Assembly: GCA_012934845.2 (NCBI GenBank)
Contig: WNNJ02001138.1
Coordinates: forward strand, 1-64,000
Direction: 5' to 3'
Length of the DNA stretch: 64,000 nucleotides
DNA from: Pomphorhynchus laevis
Taxonomy: Eukaryota > Acanthocephala > Palaeacanthocephala > Echinorhynchida > Pomphorhynchidae
In this document: positions 1 to 9,584 of the stretch, piece after piece
Position numbering within the stretch: the stretch's first letter is position 1
Layout: each line of letters opens with the position of its first letter
Translations under genes and position numbers: made by a program
Notes under the pieces: generated by a model
What the model saw: the letters and a program-made list of their open reading frames with translations, nothing else
Database searches by the model: none
Told to the model about the DNA's origin: nothing

Positions 1-202
1 TAAAAAAGTTTGAGATCTAAAGTAAATACAATAAAATAACATACAATAAATAACATACAATAAAATAACATACAATTGCAACATCTTACAATCTTCAACA
101 CACAATATATACTGATACCGGATATATATACCGGATATAAAGATATATACTGATATCAAAAGCTATATACAAGATCAATTTTACACTTTCAATCTGCATA
201 AC

Positions 203-225
203 CATCCCAGGATATAAGGGCTCTG
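203..225 (+). promoter_or_regulatory. Conserved leader motif shared by LINEs A, D and Y1
   Basis: CATCCCAGGATATAAGGG followed by CTCTG lies 126 bases before the A start codon. Close copies lie at 46583-46605 (LINE D) and 36878-36900 (LINE Y1). Its role is unknown; an internal promoter or transcription-start element is a guess based only on its position. Confidence 0.5.
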
Positions 226-350
226 GTTCAAAACTGTCAGATTCATTTATTAAGCAACAGCAATATCGACTTCGTACGGCCAGTGTACGTCCTGCCCTAA
301 ATTTTAAGACAACTTTGACTCTGCGTTATTATCCTGCAAATTTGGATATT

Positions 351-3300
351 ATGGTTCGTGGTAAGCCTGCCAATCAAGTTCTCTGTTGTTCATGCAACGG
401 TCAGTCTGCAAAATGTAAATCCTGCTCTTGTGTGAAGAATAATCAATGCTGCTTTAATTGCCGAGCATCTGGTTGTACAAACAAAGGGCGTACTCACGAT
501 ACGTCATCTAAAGTTATAGAGATAAAAGGTGAAACTGAGTCTGATTCGACGCATGATTTCATGCTTGGTGGTTTTGATACTGAAGTAGTCGAGAGTGCCT
601 CTTTATCTTTACACGACATCTATCAAAAGGTTATCCAATGGAGACCGCAGGCAATTGTACTACCTAAGTGTGGAATCAGTGGAACATCCATCGACTTACT
701 AGCGGGTATCTATGAATCAGCAGTCAACAATGTAGAGGATGTCACTTCTCTCGAAAAGGCAGTCATTTTTGCTCGGTGTGTATTTCAACGACCTCAATCT
801 CTAAAAGTGTCTTTGACGCGTAAACTGCTTGAACAACGTATACGTTTATGGAAAGAAGATAAAATTTCGGATCTATATAATGAAGCCCGCATTCTACAAG
901 ATCGTGCGGTCGCGGGTGTCATACGCAGTGAGAATTCAATCGGTTGGGAGCGTAAATATCGGAAATTAATGTCAGTTGGCAGAGTTGGTGCTGCAACCTC
1001 ACTATTGGATCAACAATGCGATACTGGGGTACTCAATCCATCGTCGATTGTTGACGGTAGCTCTGTTAGTTCGTTACTCGAGTCGCTGCATCCCGATAGC
1101 AGTTCAGCAAATGAAAAAGCAATCCTGAAAAAAAGAATTATAAATGCAAGAGAACATCATCCATCTTTATTTCTCCAAGTGGACAAGGATTCAATTATTC
1201 GTGCTGCGAAAAAAACAAGCGGGGGCGCTGGACCGTCTGGATTGGATGCCCTCTTTTGGAAACGGATGTTAACATGCTTCTCCAATCATTCATCTCGGCT
1301 TGCACAGGCAATCGCTGACTTTGCAATCTCTCTAGCCACCCGAAAATGGCGATCAGAATGTCTGGACCCCTTCAGAGCAAGTAGACTCATTGCTTTATCG
1401 AAAAAATCAGGTGGCATAAGGCCTATTGGTATTGGGGATGTTGCACGTAGAATTATATGTAAAGCTATTCTCGCATCAATCAAAGATGATATTCAAGATT
1501 CAGCCGGAATCGAACAACTTTGTGCCTCTCAACGTAGTGGATTGGAATTCGCAATTCATTCACTCAGAGAATCATTCCATGCGGACGCCAAATGTGGCTT
1601 GCTTGCAGTAGACGCGACAAATGCGTTCAATTCAGTAAATCGTGCTTTAATGCTCCAAAATGTCAAATTCACGTGTCCAGCTCTCGCACAGATAATCGAA
1701 AATGTATATTCAGCCGATACTGAGCTTGTTTTAGGTGGTGCATCAATTTATTCCCATGAAGGTGTCACGCAGGGTGACCCATTAGCCATGGCCGCATTTG
1801 CAATGGCTACTCTTCCTATGATACATTTAATAAGTCATCGTTTTCCAGCAGTCGTTCAACGATGGTATGCGGATGACGCTAACTTCGTCGGGTCGCCTGA
1901 GGATTTATTAAGAGTTTGGAAATTTTTGAAGGAAATTGGGCCACTTTATGGATATAATGTGAACCCTAGTAAGACTAAATTGCTACTGCATGAATCCAGT
2001 ATGATAGATTACCCAGACTTTAATGAAGTACACTGTAATACGAATGGAATAGAAGTGCTAGGGTCACCAATCGGTACTCAAACTTATTTGGAAGATTTTG
2101 TGGATCAAAAAGTTCGTGATTGGTCAGTACTGATCGAACGTTTGGGTTTAATTGCTAATGTCGATCCTCACATAGCTTTTGTCGGCCTAACTCATTCACT
2201 GCAATGGAAGTGGACACATTTCTTGAGAACGACTCCGTGTCAGCCTTCCTTATTGATCCCTTTACAACTTCTATTACGCGATGGACTACTGCCCAAGTTG
2301 ATTAATCGTCGTGTCGACAATGATATGTTCACATTATTTTCTTCGCCATTCAGTTTGGGTGGACTAGGAATTTCTGATCCTGTCTTCACGTCGTCCATCG
2401 AGTTCAAAAGTTCTCTCAAAATTTGTGAGACCTACACCTCGGGATTACTTAGGCAGGATCTACGTACCGCGCAACAGAATGCCTCCGTAGTAGTATCGAT
2501 AGATCGCCAAGAAATGTTTTCTTCTCGCCTACAAGTGGTATCTAATGAATTGCCTGCTCACGTGCGGCACGCAATCAAATTTTCGATAATACGAGGAGCC
2601 TCAGCGTGGCTTAGTGCTTTGCCGCTTGCAGGTGAGGAGGAACTTCTCACTCCACATGAATTCCGTGACGCTGTTGCGATTCGTTACGGGTTCGATCCTT
2701 TGGAAATTCCGCAAATGGCATGTGTATGCGGTGGACCAAATAAACTAAACCACTTGCTCTCATGTAAACGAGGTGGTCTCCCGACAGTGCGACATGATGC
2801 GGTGAGGGATTTTCTAGCAAGTGAACTTTCAACTGTATGCCACGGTGTCGAAGTTGAGCCATCGTTACGACCGATTGATACATTCGTTAATTTTCAACGA
2901 CCCACTACTAGTAAAGACGACGGAGCTCGTCTGGATGTCATGTGTTGCGGTTTTGCCGGATCACGATATGAGCGAACGTTCTTCGACGTGTGTATCTTCA
3001 ATCACCATGCCATATCGTGTCAGAGCGAACCTGCAAGTGCCTTCGAATACCATGAGCATCGAAAACGTTCTAAATATGAAGAAAGGATAACAGATGTCGA
3101 ACGCAGTGTCTTCATTCCGATTATATTTACAGCTGCAGGTGGTGTTGGTCCGGGTGCTTTGTTCTGTCTTCGCAATTTAGCCAAGCTAAAATCTCAAAAA
3201 ACACTGCAGCCCTATGCTGATTGTATACAAAAGCTCAAACGTAAAATCGCCTTTATTTTATGCAAATCTGCCTCAAATTGTATCAGAGGTCCGCGTTCGA

Positions 3301-3365
3301 GACGAAATGCACCTATTAGAAGAGTGGGTCTCGCCGAACAAGATTGTGTTCGCTCTAACGCGTGA
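351..3365 (+). CDS. Single ORF of LINE A: CXC-like finger, reverse transcriptase, C-terminal endonuclease-like domain
   Basis: The ORF is 1004 aa from the ATG at 351. An upstream in-frame ATG at 315 exists, but copies C, D, E and F all begin with M-[VAP]-R just before the finger, which favours 351. Residues about 12-45 form a cysteine cluster (CCSCNGQSAKC, then CSCVK and CFNCRASGC) resembling CXC/tesmin-type DNA-binding fingers. The RT core lies near residues 340-620: VDATNAFNSVNR carries the first catalytic Asp, then GVTQGDPLAM, then WYADDANFVG. Near residue 790 a CxCG-x7-H-x4-C knuckle precedes GGLPTVRHDAVRD. RLDVMCCGF and FFDVCIFN could supply the acidic residues of a PD-(D/E)XK fold. No internal stop is seen, so it may be translatable. 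The endonuclease assignment is inference. Confidence 0.85.
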   Translation: MVRGKPANQVLCCSCNGQSAKCKSCSCVKNNQCCFNCRASGCTNKGRTHDTSSKVIEIKGETESDSTHDFMLGGFDTEVVESASLSLHDIYQKVIQWRPQAIVLPKCGISGTSIDLLAGIYESAVNNVEDVTSLEKAVIFARCVFQRPQSLKVSLTRKLLEQRIRLWKEDKISDLYNEARILQDRAVAGVIRSENSIGWERKYRKLMSVGRVGAATSLLDQQCDTGVLNPSSIVDGSSVSSLLESLHPDSSSANEKAILKKRIINAREHHPSLFLQVDKDSIIRAAKKTSGGAGPSGLDALFWKRMLTCFSNHSSRLAQAIADFAISLATRKWRSECLDPFRASRLIALSKKSGGIRPIGIGDVARRIICKAILASIKDDIQDSAGIEQLCASQRSGLEFAIHSLRESFHADAKCGLLAVDATNAFNSVNRALMLQNVKFTCPALAQIIENVYSADTELVLGGASIYSHEGVTQGDPLAMAAFAMATLPMIHLISHRFPAVVQRWYADDANFVGSPEDLLRVWKFLKEIGPLYGYNVNPSKTKLLLHESSMIDYPDFNEVHCNTNGIEVLGSPIGTQTYLEDFVDQKVRDWSVLIERLGLIANVDPHIAFVGLTHSLQWKWTHFLRTTPCQPSLLIPLQLLLRDGLLPKLINRRVDNDMFTLFSSPFSLGGLGISDPVFTSSIEFKSSLKICETYTSGLLRQDLRTAQQNASVVVSIDRQEMFSSRLQVVSNELPAHVRHAIKFSIIRGASAWLSALPLAGEEELLTPHEFRDAVAIRYGFDPLEIPQMACVCGGPNKLNHLLSCKRGGLPTVRHDAVRDFLASELSTVCHGVEVEPSLRPIDTFVNFQRPTTSKDDGARLDVMCCGFAGSRYERTFFDVCIFNHHAISCQSEPASAFEYHEHRKRSKYEERITDVERSVFIPIIFTAAGGVGPGALFCLRNLAKLKSQKTLQPYADCIQKLKRKIAFILCKSASNCIRGPRSRRNAPIRRVGLAEQDCVRSNA

Positions 3366-3479
3366 CATCCTTTTTCGAGGAACAACGACTGAATGACATG
3401 ATGCAGATTTGACTCTCAAATTGCAATATAAGGCCCATTTGCGGGAACCTTTAAATGTAATTTTATGAATAATTATTAT

Positions 3480-3485
<6 letters not shown>

Positions 3486-3544
<59 letters not shown>
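3486..3544 (+). repeat. Poly(A) tail of LINE A
   Basis: An uninterrupted run of 59 A follows the 3' UTR. It marks the 3' terminus of LINE A, and such a long uninterrupted tail suggests a recent insertion. Confidence 0.9.
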
Positions 3545-3546
<2 letters not shown>

Positions 3547-3789
3547 ATTAATACCCTGTGATTTCAATACTTCTTAAAGTAGCATATTTTTAAATATAAG
3601 CACACGTAAAACAAGATTAATTTGTAAAATTAAACATATATGATAATTGTAATCTTATTATACAAGTATTATATATAAGTATTAATTATCAAGATAAAAG
3701 TTCTGATTACTCAACTGATTACAACTAATGAAAACTCATTAAGAGTCAAAACGTTTTGAGAAAATCCATATTTCTGCTTCTGGCGGTTT
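3545..3789. other. AT-rich spacer without a recognisable gene
   Basis: This AT-rich stretch lies between the tail of LINE A and the first recognisable sequence of the L2-like fragment. I see no coding similarity, tRNA-like fold or clear target-site duplication in it. Confidence 0.5.
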
Positions 3790-4850
3790 TAATCGACCTC
3801 TGTTTTAATTCATCACCCTCCCCTCCCATCCTTTTTTTTGCGGGGTCCCACAAGGTTCAGTCCTCGGTTTCCTGCTTCTCTCTCTTCTGCTTGGCGATCT
3901 CTCTCCGTTTATCAAACCTTACTCCTTTATCGTCATGCAATACGCCGATGACATCATCATCTATGCTCATGCACCCGCACATCGCATACACGATATTGGC
4001 ATTTCTGCCTCCAACTGTATTTCTTCTATCTACGAACGTCTCTCCAATCTCCATATCCTACTAAATCATGACAAGTCAAAAAATGTGGATCCTTCACCGT
4101 AAACCAAACATATCTCCTCCCACTGTATATTTTGCCTCATCGATAATTCCCATAGTACCCAATCTTACTTTCTTAGGCTTCCATTTCGATGATCACCTTT
4201 CCCTTAAACCCTTTGTCCGTGACAAGGTCCGCTCGGCTAACTTAATTCTCCGTGACATCCACCGTATCAGCCCCCTTATCGACTTCCGTTCTTGTATGTC
4301 TCTTCTTTCATCGCTTCTCTTCCCTAAAATCGATTACTGCTTCAGCCTTTACGCAAATTCTCCAAAGTCCATCATTCTACCCCTACAACGAATAATCAAC
4401 TCCGCCGTTCGAGTGCTCTTTCATCTCAGTCGCTTCGACCACACATCAACATATCTTGCCCAACTCTACTGGCCCACCATCCACATCCGCATTAAACTCC
4501 GTCTTCTCGTAACTTTTCGCCTCATCGCTGTGGGCTCCCCATCGTTCATCAACCTTCCTTTCTTAGACGACACTCGCCGCACCTCGCTATCGCTGCGTTC
4601 CCGTCATACCATCTTACTCCACGTTCTCAATTACTCCAACAACTACGGTCTCTGATTCTTCCTCGTCGCCTTCCCACTCGCCTAGAATGAACTCCCTTTC
4701 GACGTTCGCCGCGCTTCCTCCTTTATCACATTCATACACCTCCTCTGTTCACACCTTCTCGACACATGATTAAAATTTTTGTTTTGTTGTGGTCATGTAA
4801 GCGTGCGCTGGCACGCATTTGGCACTTTAAAATAAATCTTTTTTTATAAA
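3790..4850 (+). mobile_element. X1: L2-like LINE, 3' half, broken
   Basis: A 5'-truncated LINE in pyrimidine-rich sequence. From about 3842 one frame reads GVPQGSVLG and then YADDIIIYAH, the RT B and C motifs. After a frame change an open stretch at 4068-4655 carries the C-terminal RT region typical of L2/CR1 elements, with LGFHFDDHLS, FPKIDYCFSLYA and LYWPTIHIRIK. At least one frameshift separates the two. The 3' end carries the hairpin GCGTGC-GCTG-GCACGC at 4801-4816, followed by AATAAA and an AT tail. Copies of the same family are X2 (16079-17110), X3 (28245-29375) and X4 (35643-35740). Naming it L2-like is from motif reading only. Confidence 0.75.
4801..4816 (+). repeat. 3'-terminal hairpin of the X (L2-like) family
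   Basis: Perfect 6-bp stem GCGTGC/GCACGC with a GCTG loop, followed by ATTTGGCAC. The same stem recurs at 16109-16125 (reverse strand, X2) and 35694-35710 (X4). Such a conserved 3' hairpin is what LINE reverse transcriptases of this group recognise on their RNA; the role here is inferred. Confidence 0.7.
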
Positions 4851-4919
4851 AAATTCCAAAACGACTTTGCCTTTTTTTAGTCGGTCAATATCGGGCGGCA
4901 TTATTATTACTAGAATGTC

Positions 4920-5093
4920 TGCTAGTTTGTGAAGTCCACGCTCATCCCGTGGTACGCCACTGCGTTTAGGCAAGCGAGCAGTATTACAACCAGAACAGTA
5001 ACAAATAGGAATCCTCCAGTACTCATTTTCGGAAAAACAAAATCTTTTGTTTATTATAATAAATAAATAGATTTAATAAATCTCTCTTAAAAA
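4920..5093 (+). mobile_element. 174-bp short insertion with 14-bp target-site duplication
   Basis: The segment is flanked by the direct repeat ATTACTAGAATGTC at 4906-4919 and 5094-5107. It interrupts the 3' tail region of LINE Y2. The right end is A-rich (AATAAATAAATAG, then CTTAAAAA), so a plus-strand retroposed RNA is likely: a SINE or a processed copy of a small RNA or 3' UTR. No tRNA A/B boxes were found. On the minus strand a 34-codon ORF (4922-5026) has a very hydrophobic start (FLFVTVLVVILLACL) like a signal peptide. I regard it as possibly incidental. Confidence 0.55.
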
Positions 5094-5173
5094 ATTACTA
5101 GAATGTCAGCGAGCGTAGCTCAATAGACACCTTCACAATTTAAAATATAAAAAGGAAACTAACAACAAAGCAA

Positions 5174-8031
5174 TTAAAAATTTGTCAGTTTCTTCAAAGT
5201 AGATACAAATCCACGTCTGTTTGTTTTCTTCACCACTTCCGCGGGTAAACTGTTCCAAGCTGGAATGACACGCACGGCAAAATGAATGTTTCGTTTTTTA
5301 CACCAGTGTTTACGTTGTAAGATAAGTGGATGACCACGTAATCTTGAGTCATTTCGCAAACGAAATAGACCACTAACGGGATTCTCATGATTGCTCATCG
5401 CCCGCCCCACTACAACCAGGTCATTTATTGCTCGAAGTGAAGATAACGAAGGCGTATTAAGGCGACTTAACCGTTCCTTATAAGTAAGGTTATAAAGGCC
5501 CGCTACCCGTTTAGAAGAACGTCGCAATACCTGTTCAATACGAAACTTCCGATTTGTTAACTGGGTATGATGCTGGAGAACAATAGTTAAGAACACTTGA
5601 ACATAGTGTAGTGAATAAAAGTTTAAATGACTCAATTTACTAAAACATCTGAAAATCATAACGGAAATTCGAGTTGCTCCAGCACATATTTGCTCCGTAT
5701 TTTTTCTAGTACCTAGATCAACTGAAACGACGACGCCCAAGTCTCTATATTGACGAACCATAGGAATTGGTTATAAGTTAATTGAGTAGATGGTTGTCGA
5801 AAACTTATTCCCTATGTGCATGTATGCACATTTTGTCACATTAATACTTAAACAGTTCTCAGCTGACCAATACGTCAATGTATCGAGATCAGACTGTAAC
5901 ATTTGTCGGTCAATGTCATTAACAACATAGCGATAGACCTTAAGATCATCGGCGTACAACAACGTTTTTGACAGCAGTAATGATGGGAGTTCGTTAATAT
6001 ATATTAAATAAAATTGGTCCTAAAATCGATCCTTGTGGTACACCACTACATATGGAAGTCCAATCTGACAAAGTTTCACTTACTCTGACTGCTACAGTTC
6101 TATCTAATAAATACGCACGAATCCAATTAACAATTACATAATCAAAGTGAAGTCCTATAAGTTTGCCAATAAGTATATTATGTTTGATTGTATCGAAAGC
6201 ACGCGAGAAGTCCACGAATACCACGTCGGTGTCGACATCTGCATCAAAAGCACTGGACCAATCATCTCTAGCAATTAGAAGATTTGAAAATGTTGATCTA
6301 CTCGAACGGAATTCATGTTGGGCAGGATGTAAAAGGTTATCGAAATATGGTGGTTGATGTGTAACAAAATCAAACGCTCTAGTACCTTACAGCAAATACA
6401 TGTCAAACTAACTGGTCTAAAATTGCTGGCGCATGACCTATCACCTTTTTTATATACATGACAAACTATCGATTTTAGCCAGTCGAGGGGAATCTTTGAT
6501 TTGCATAAGGAAAATATGAATATTCGATGTAGTGGACCGCAAATGCGGGATGCTAATTCTCTAAGTAGGATGGATGGCAATCCGTCAGGGCCAGCAGAAT
6601 GACACCGTTTTAATCGTCGAAGTTGCTCATATACATGAGCGATAGAAATATGTGACGTCAAGTTAGATTATTTATTATGATGATGAAAGGTGCCGTGTAC
6701 AGTAACTGATTTATCTGTTTTAGGAAAGAATGTCTCTACAAATGTATTAGCGACCATATAATCGTCGACAACTACTTTATTTTTCACACGTAACGGAAAA
6801 CATTGGCATCTCGATCGATTTTTGGATGCACAATATTTGAAAAATAAACTTGGCTTATACTTGATATTATGAACGAGTGATTTCTCAAAGTAGAGTTTCT
6901 TAGATCTTTTAAGTGCCGTAAATCTGTTTCTTGCGTTTCGATATAATTGATATTCTACTTTAGATTGACGATATCGACGATAAAGGATCTTGCACTCCTT
7001 GAGAAGATTTCCTAACTTTACGTCAAACCACGGTTTATTGTATTTACGGGAACGTGAAGCACGTAAAGGCGCATATCTGTCTAGAAGAGAAGCAAGAGTA
7101 TCTCGAAAAAACCTCCATGCACATTCCAATCCGACCACAAATGTGTCAAGCCAAACAACGCGATCAAGGTGCCTACCGATTGTGCTATAATCGGTCTTGG
7201 AAACGTTAAGCTCGATGTGAAAAGTGTTGATGGAAGGCAGAACGAACGGAAAGCGAATTAACATACTTCAATGGTCACTATCTCCTATAACTTGTATGTA
7301 GTCAATATTTATCGGTAGATCATGGTTAGACAAACATAAATCTAATAGACTTCTAGAAGAGCCTCTGAAACGAGTGTCTTGATTTATGTACTGAAAGTAA
7401 TTCAGATCTTTTAATAAATCGAGTAGTTTAGAAGATTCCCAATCACAGCAGCTCAAACGAGAATAAGTGGATCAGTCTATACGGGGCATATTGAAGTCCC
7501 CAAGTAAGATCAAGTTTTCGTAAGAGGAAAACCGTTCTATATCTTTCCGGAGGCGTTTGGTGGATGTCATAGGACTTCTGTACACAAGTCCAATGACAAC
7601 AGAGGAATCAGGGCTTTCGAATCGACACCATAGGGATTGGTAACTAATCTCCTCATTATCGTGATATAGGACACTGGATGTAATACTATCTCGCGCGTAT
7701 ATGACTACACGTCACCTCTGACATTAACACGATCACAAGGGTATGAGCTGTAATCGGGAATTGCAATTTCTGAGTCATCAATGTTAGAATTCAACCAAGA
7801 TTCACTGAATGCCAGGATACTAGCATTACTCTCTTCAGCAAGAAGCGAAACCTCTACCATTTTTGGGAGAATACTTTGAACATTAGAATATAACACATTT
7901 ATAAATTTTTCACAATAAATATCTGGTATATTGGTTACATATGGACTTTCGTTATTCCTTTGATAGGTGCGACGGAGCTCGAGAGGTCGGATGCATGTGA
8001 AATTTTGTCGTGTTAGAGTAGCATTGTCCAA
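5174..8031 (-). pseudogene. ORF2 of LINE Y2 (APE endonuclease and reverse transcriptase), broken
   Basis: The minus strand encodes in order an APE start (LYSNVQSILPKM, LAFSESWLNS near 8031-7705), an APE C-terminal part (SSRSLLDLCLSNHDL, GDSDH near 7456-7268), the linker (NKPWFDVKLGNLLK near 7050), RT fingers (HSAGPDGLPSILLRELA near 6600, then KKGDRSCASNFRPVSLT), RT palm (VFVDFSRAFDTIKHN, GVPQGSILGPILF, YADDLKVYRYV), and the C-terminal LRGHPLILQRKHW near 5330. At least six frameshifts or stops separate the pieces, so no product is expected. Domain order and spacing match ORF2 of Y1 at 38211-41150. Confidence 0.8.
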
Positions 8032-9176
8032 AACACACGAGGGCGGCGTCGCACTACTTGAAAATTTTGAATCCTAAGATTTCGCTCCCCACTGTTGAGT
8101 CTTTTATGAAGCTCAATCTTAGCCAGCTTTAACTTTTCTCTATCTGACGGGTCTAAGTCTCTAAGTAATCTAATGCCAGTACCACTAAGTCTATAAGATT
8201 TTCTTAATAAAACATTAACGTACTCTTTGCCACTGAATACAATTTTTGATAAGCGAGGTTTCGCGTTTGTGTCATAAGATTTGCATATGCGAAAGAGGGA
8301 AACTACTTTCAAGGGTGTTATAAATTGCGAATCTCAATCAGATAACACACGTCCCAATATGGACCTTACTTTATCGAGGTCATCATTCAACCTATGTTGA
8401 TTGTTTATTGCTGACGACTCAACAATATTGGCCATTATTATAGCTCTATCTCGTGGAATCAACGGTCGCTGTCGGGACCCATCTAAATGGACATTTGTAT
8501 TACGATAGTTCACTTTAACGGGTTTGTCTAGGGAGGTGTATCGATTATTACTACTATCATCTGTACAATTTCGCTCGTTGCTCTCCTCTATGGATGACAT
8601 AGATATGATGTCATTTCCACTTTGAGCACTGGACTCTGGTTCGAGTCCTATCGATACCGACTTGACAACTGATACTGAAACATCCACCGGAAATTTTAAA
8701 AGCTGGTTATCTTTAGGTGTCCTTGGTAGAATTTGTTCTACACAATTTCCCTCGTCGGTTTTATCTTCTGCACAATTTCCCATATCATTCAATTTACACT
8801 GATTAATCACCGCCGCCGACTCAAAAATGTTAGACAATAAAATATTATTGTCATCAATGCATAGAGTTGATTGCTGCCTAGTATCATGACCGTCATTATT
8901 ATGCTGTATTGGCGAGATAGGTGTATCATTATTGGAAGAATATTTATGTGTGCAGGCTTGGCTGTTTTGAGTTTTTTGAATCAAGGCACGTAGTGAGTCC
9001 AGTTCAGCTGACACACAGTAGCCGCATAGGAATGTTTTTATCTTAAGATCGATAAGTTGATTAGTTGTACCGGTTACTGATGGCCAAATATCACATCCTG
9101 GTTTGGAACACTGTACTTGATTTGATTCGTAGTTCAAGACTTTGACTGATGACTGCACACGCTTCTTTTTGCCCAT
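8013..9176 (-). pseudogene. ORF1 of LINE Y2 (C4 finger plus RNA-binding-like domain), broken
   Basis: The ORF starts at 9176 with a basic KKKRVQSS stretch. A possible C4 finger (CSKPGCDIW, then FLCGYC) follows within residues 20-55, then a long polar Asn/Ser/Asp-rich linker. The conserved C-terminal block contains PRDRAIIMANIVES and, after a frame break near 8330, LFRICKSYD, YRLSGTGIRLLRDL, SGERNLRIQNFQVVRRRP. The same block ends ORF1 of Y1 (36964-38235), Z (20572-21951) and W (63384-63875). In CR1-type elements ORF1 encodes an RNA-binding chaperone. That role is family knowledge, not shown here. Confidence 0.75.
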
Positions 9177-9250
9177 ATTGGTCGTGTATTAAAACTATCG
9201 AAATTATTGCAATTGTTGAAATCGTATTAATCGTTGTAAAAATCGTTAAA

Positions 9251-9584
9251 ATCGTTGTAACGCGATGGTTTTGAGTATTTTTATTTTTTCGTTCTTCTGA
9301 AATCGTTTGTAATTTGCAAAGCCAAAAGGCTATTCAGGCAGAGTTGTATTTCATATATTTTATCAATAGGGTCTTCCCGAACGACTATGCCCTTCAAATT
9401 GGTGTGCAACAACGATGCGAATTTGACCCGCTGCTATTTTGTATATTATGACTTGCCAAATATCTTATCTAACTTTTTACTTTATGCATACGACTGTAAG
9501 AATTTTAATAACCAAGAATTATTTTAACGTAAAAAAATATTATTACGTATTATTTATTATTATTTATTACAAGCGCTATTGCAC
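9251..9584. other. Spacer between LINEs Y2 and B
   Basis: Just left of this interval the Y2 leader repeats AATCGTT-like units (about 9205-9260). The remainder holds no recognisable coding, and the start of LINE B is blurred by AT-rich sequence near 9500-9585. Confidence 0.4.

Larger units (their letters stand above)
1..3544 (+). mobile_element. LINE A: intact finger-bearing non-LTR retrotransposon
   Basis: This is a full-looking non-LTR retrotransposon. It has an AT-rich 5' leader (1-350), a single open reading frame (351-3365), a short 3' UTR and a homopolymer tail of 59 A (3486-3544). The leader starts with the block AAAAAAGTTTGAGAT and repeats TAACATACAAT, both also seen ahead of copies E and F. 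The true 5' end may lie left of the window. There are no LTRs, and the A tail argues for target-primed reverse transcription. It is the best-preserved of six related copies here (A 351, B 9585, C 43906, D 46612, E 58304, F 20246). I cannot place it in a named clade with confidence; the C-terminal domain suggests the restriction-like-endonuclease (RLE) LINEs rather than the APE LINEs. Confidence 0.85.
4898..9250 (-). mobile_element. Y2: CR1-like LINE, near full length, broken
   Basis: A two-ORF LINE read on the minus strand: leader (about 9177-9250), ORF1 (9176-8013), ORF2 (8031-about 5174), then a 3' UTR with the hairpin GAGCGTAGCTC at 5111-5121 and a (TAA)n tail near 4899-4909. The tail is interrupted by the 174-bp insertion at 4920-5093. 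ORF1 and ORF2 overlap by about 19 bases, as in the intact relative Y1 (25 bases). It is old: ORF2 is split over at least seven frame segments. Confidence 0.8.

Noticed and set aside
4922-5026. Small secreted peptide gene (34 codons, hydrophobic start)
   Set aside because: It lies antisense inside a short retroposed insert with no splice or transcript evidence; recorded as an oddity of the insert only.
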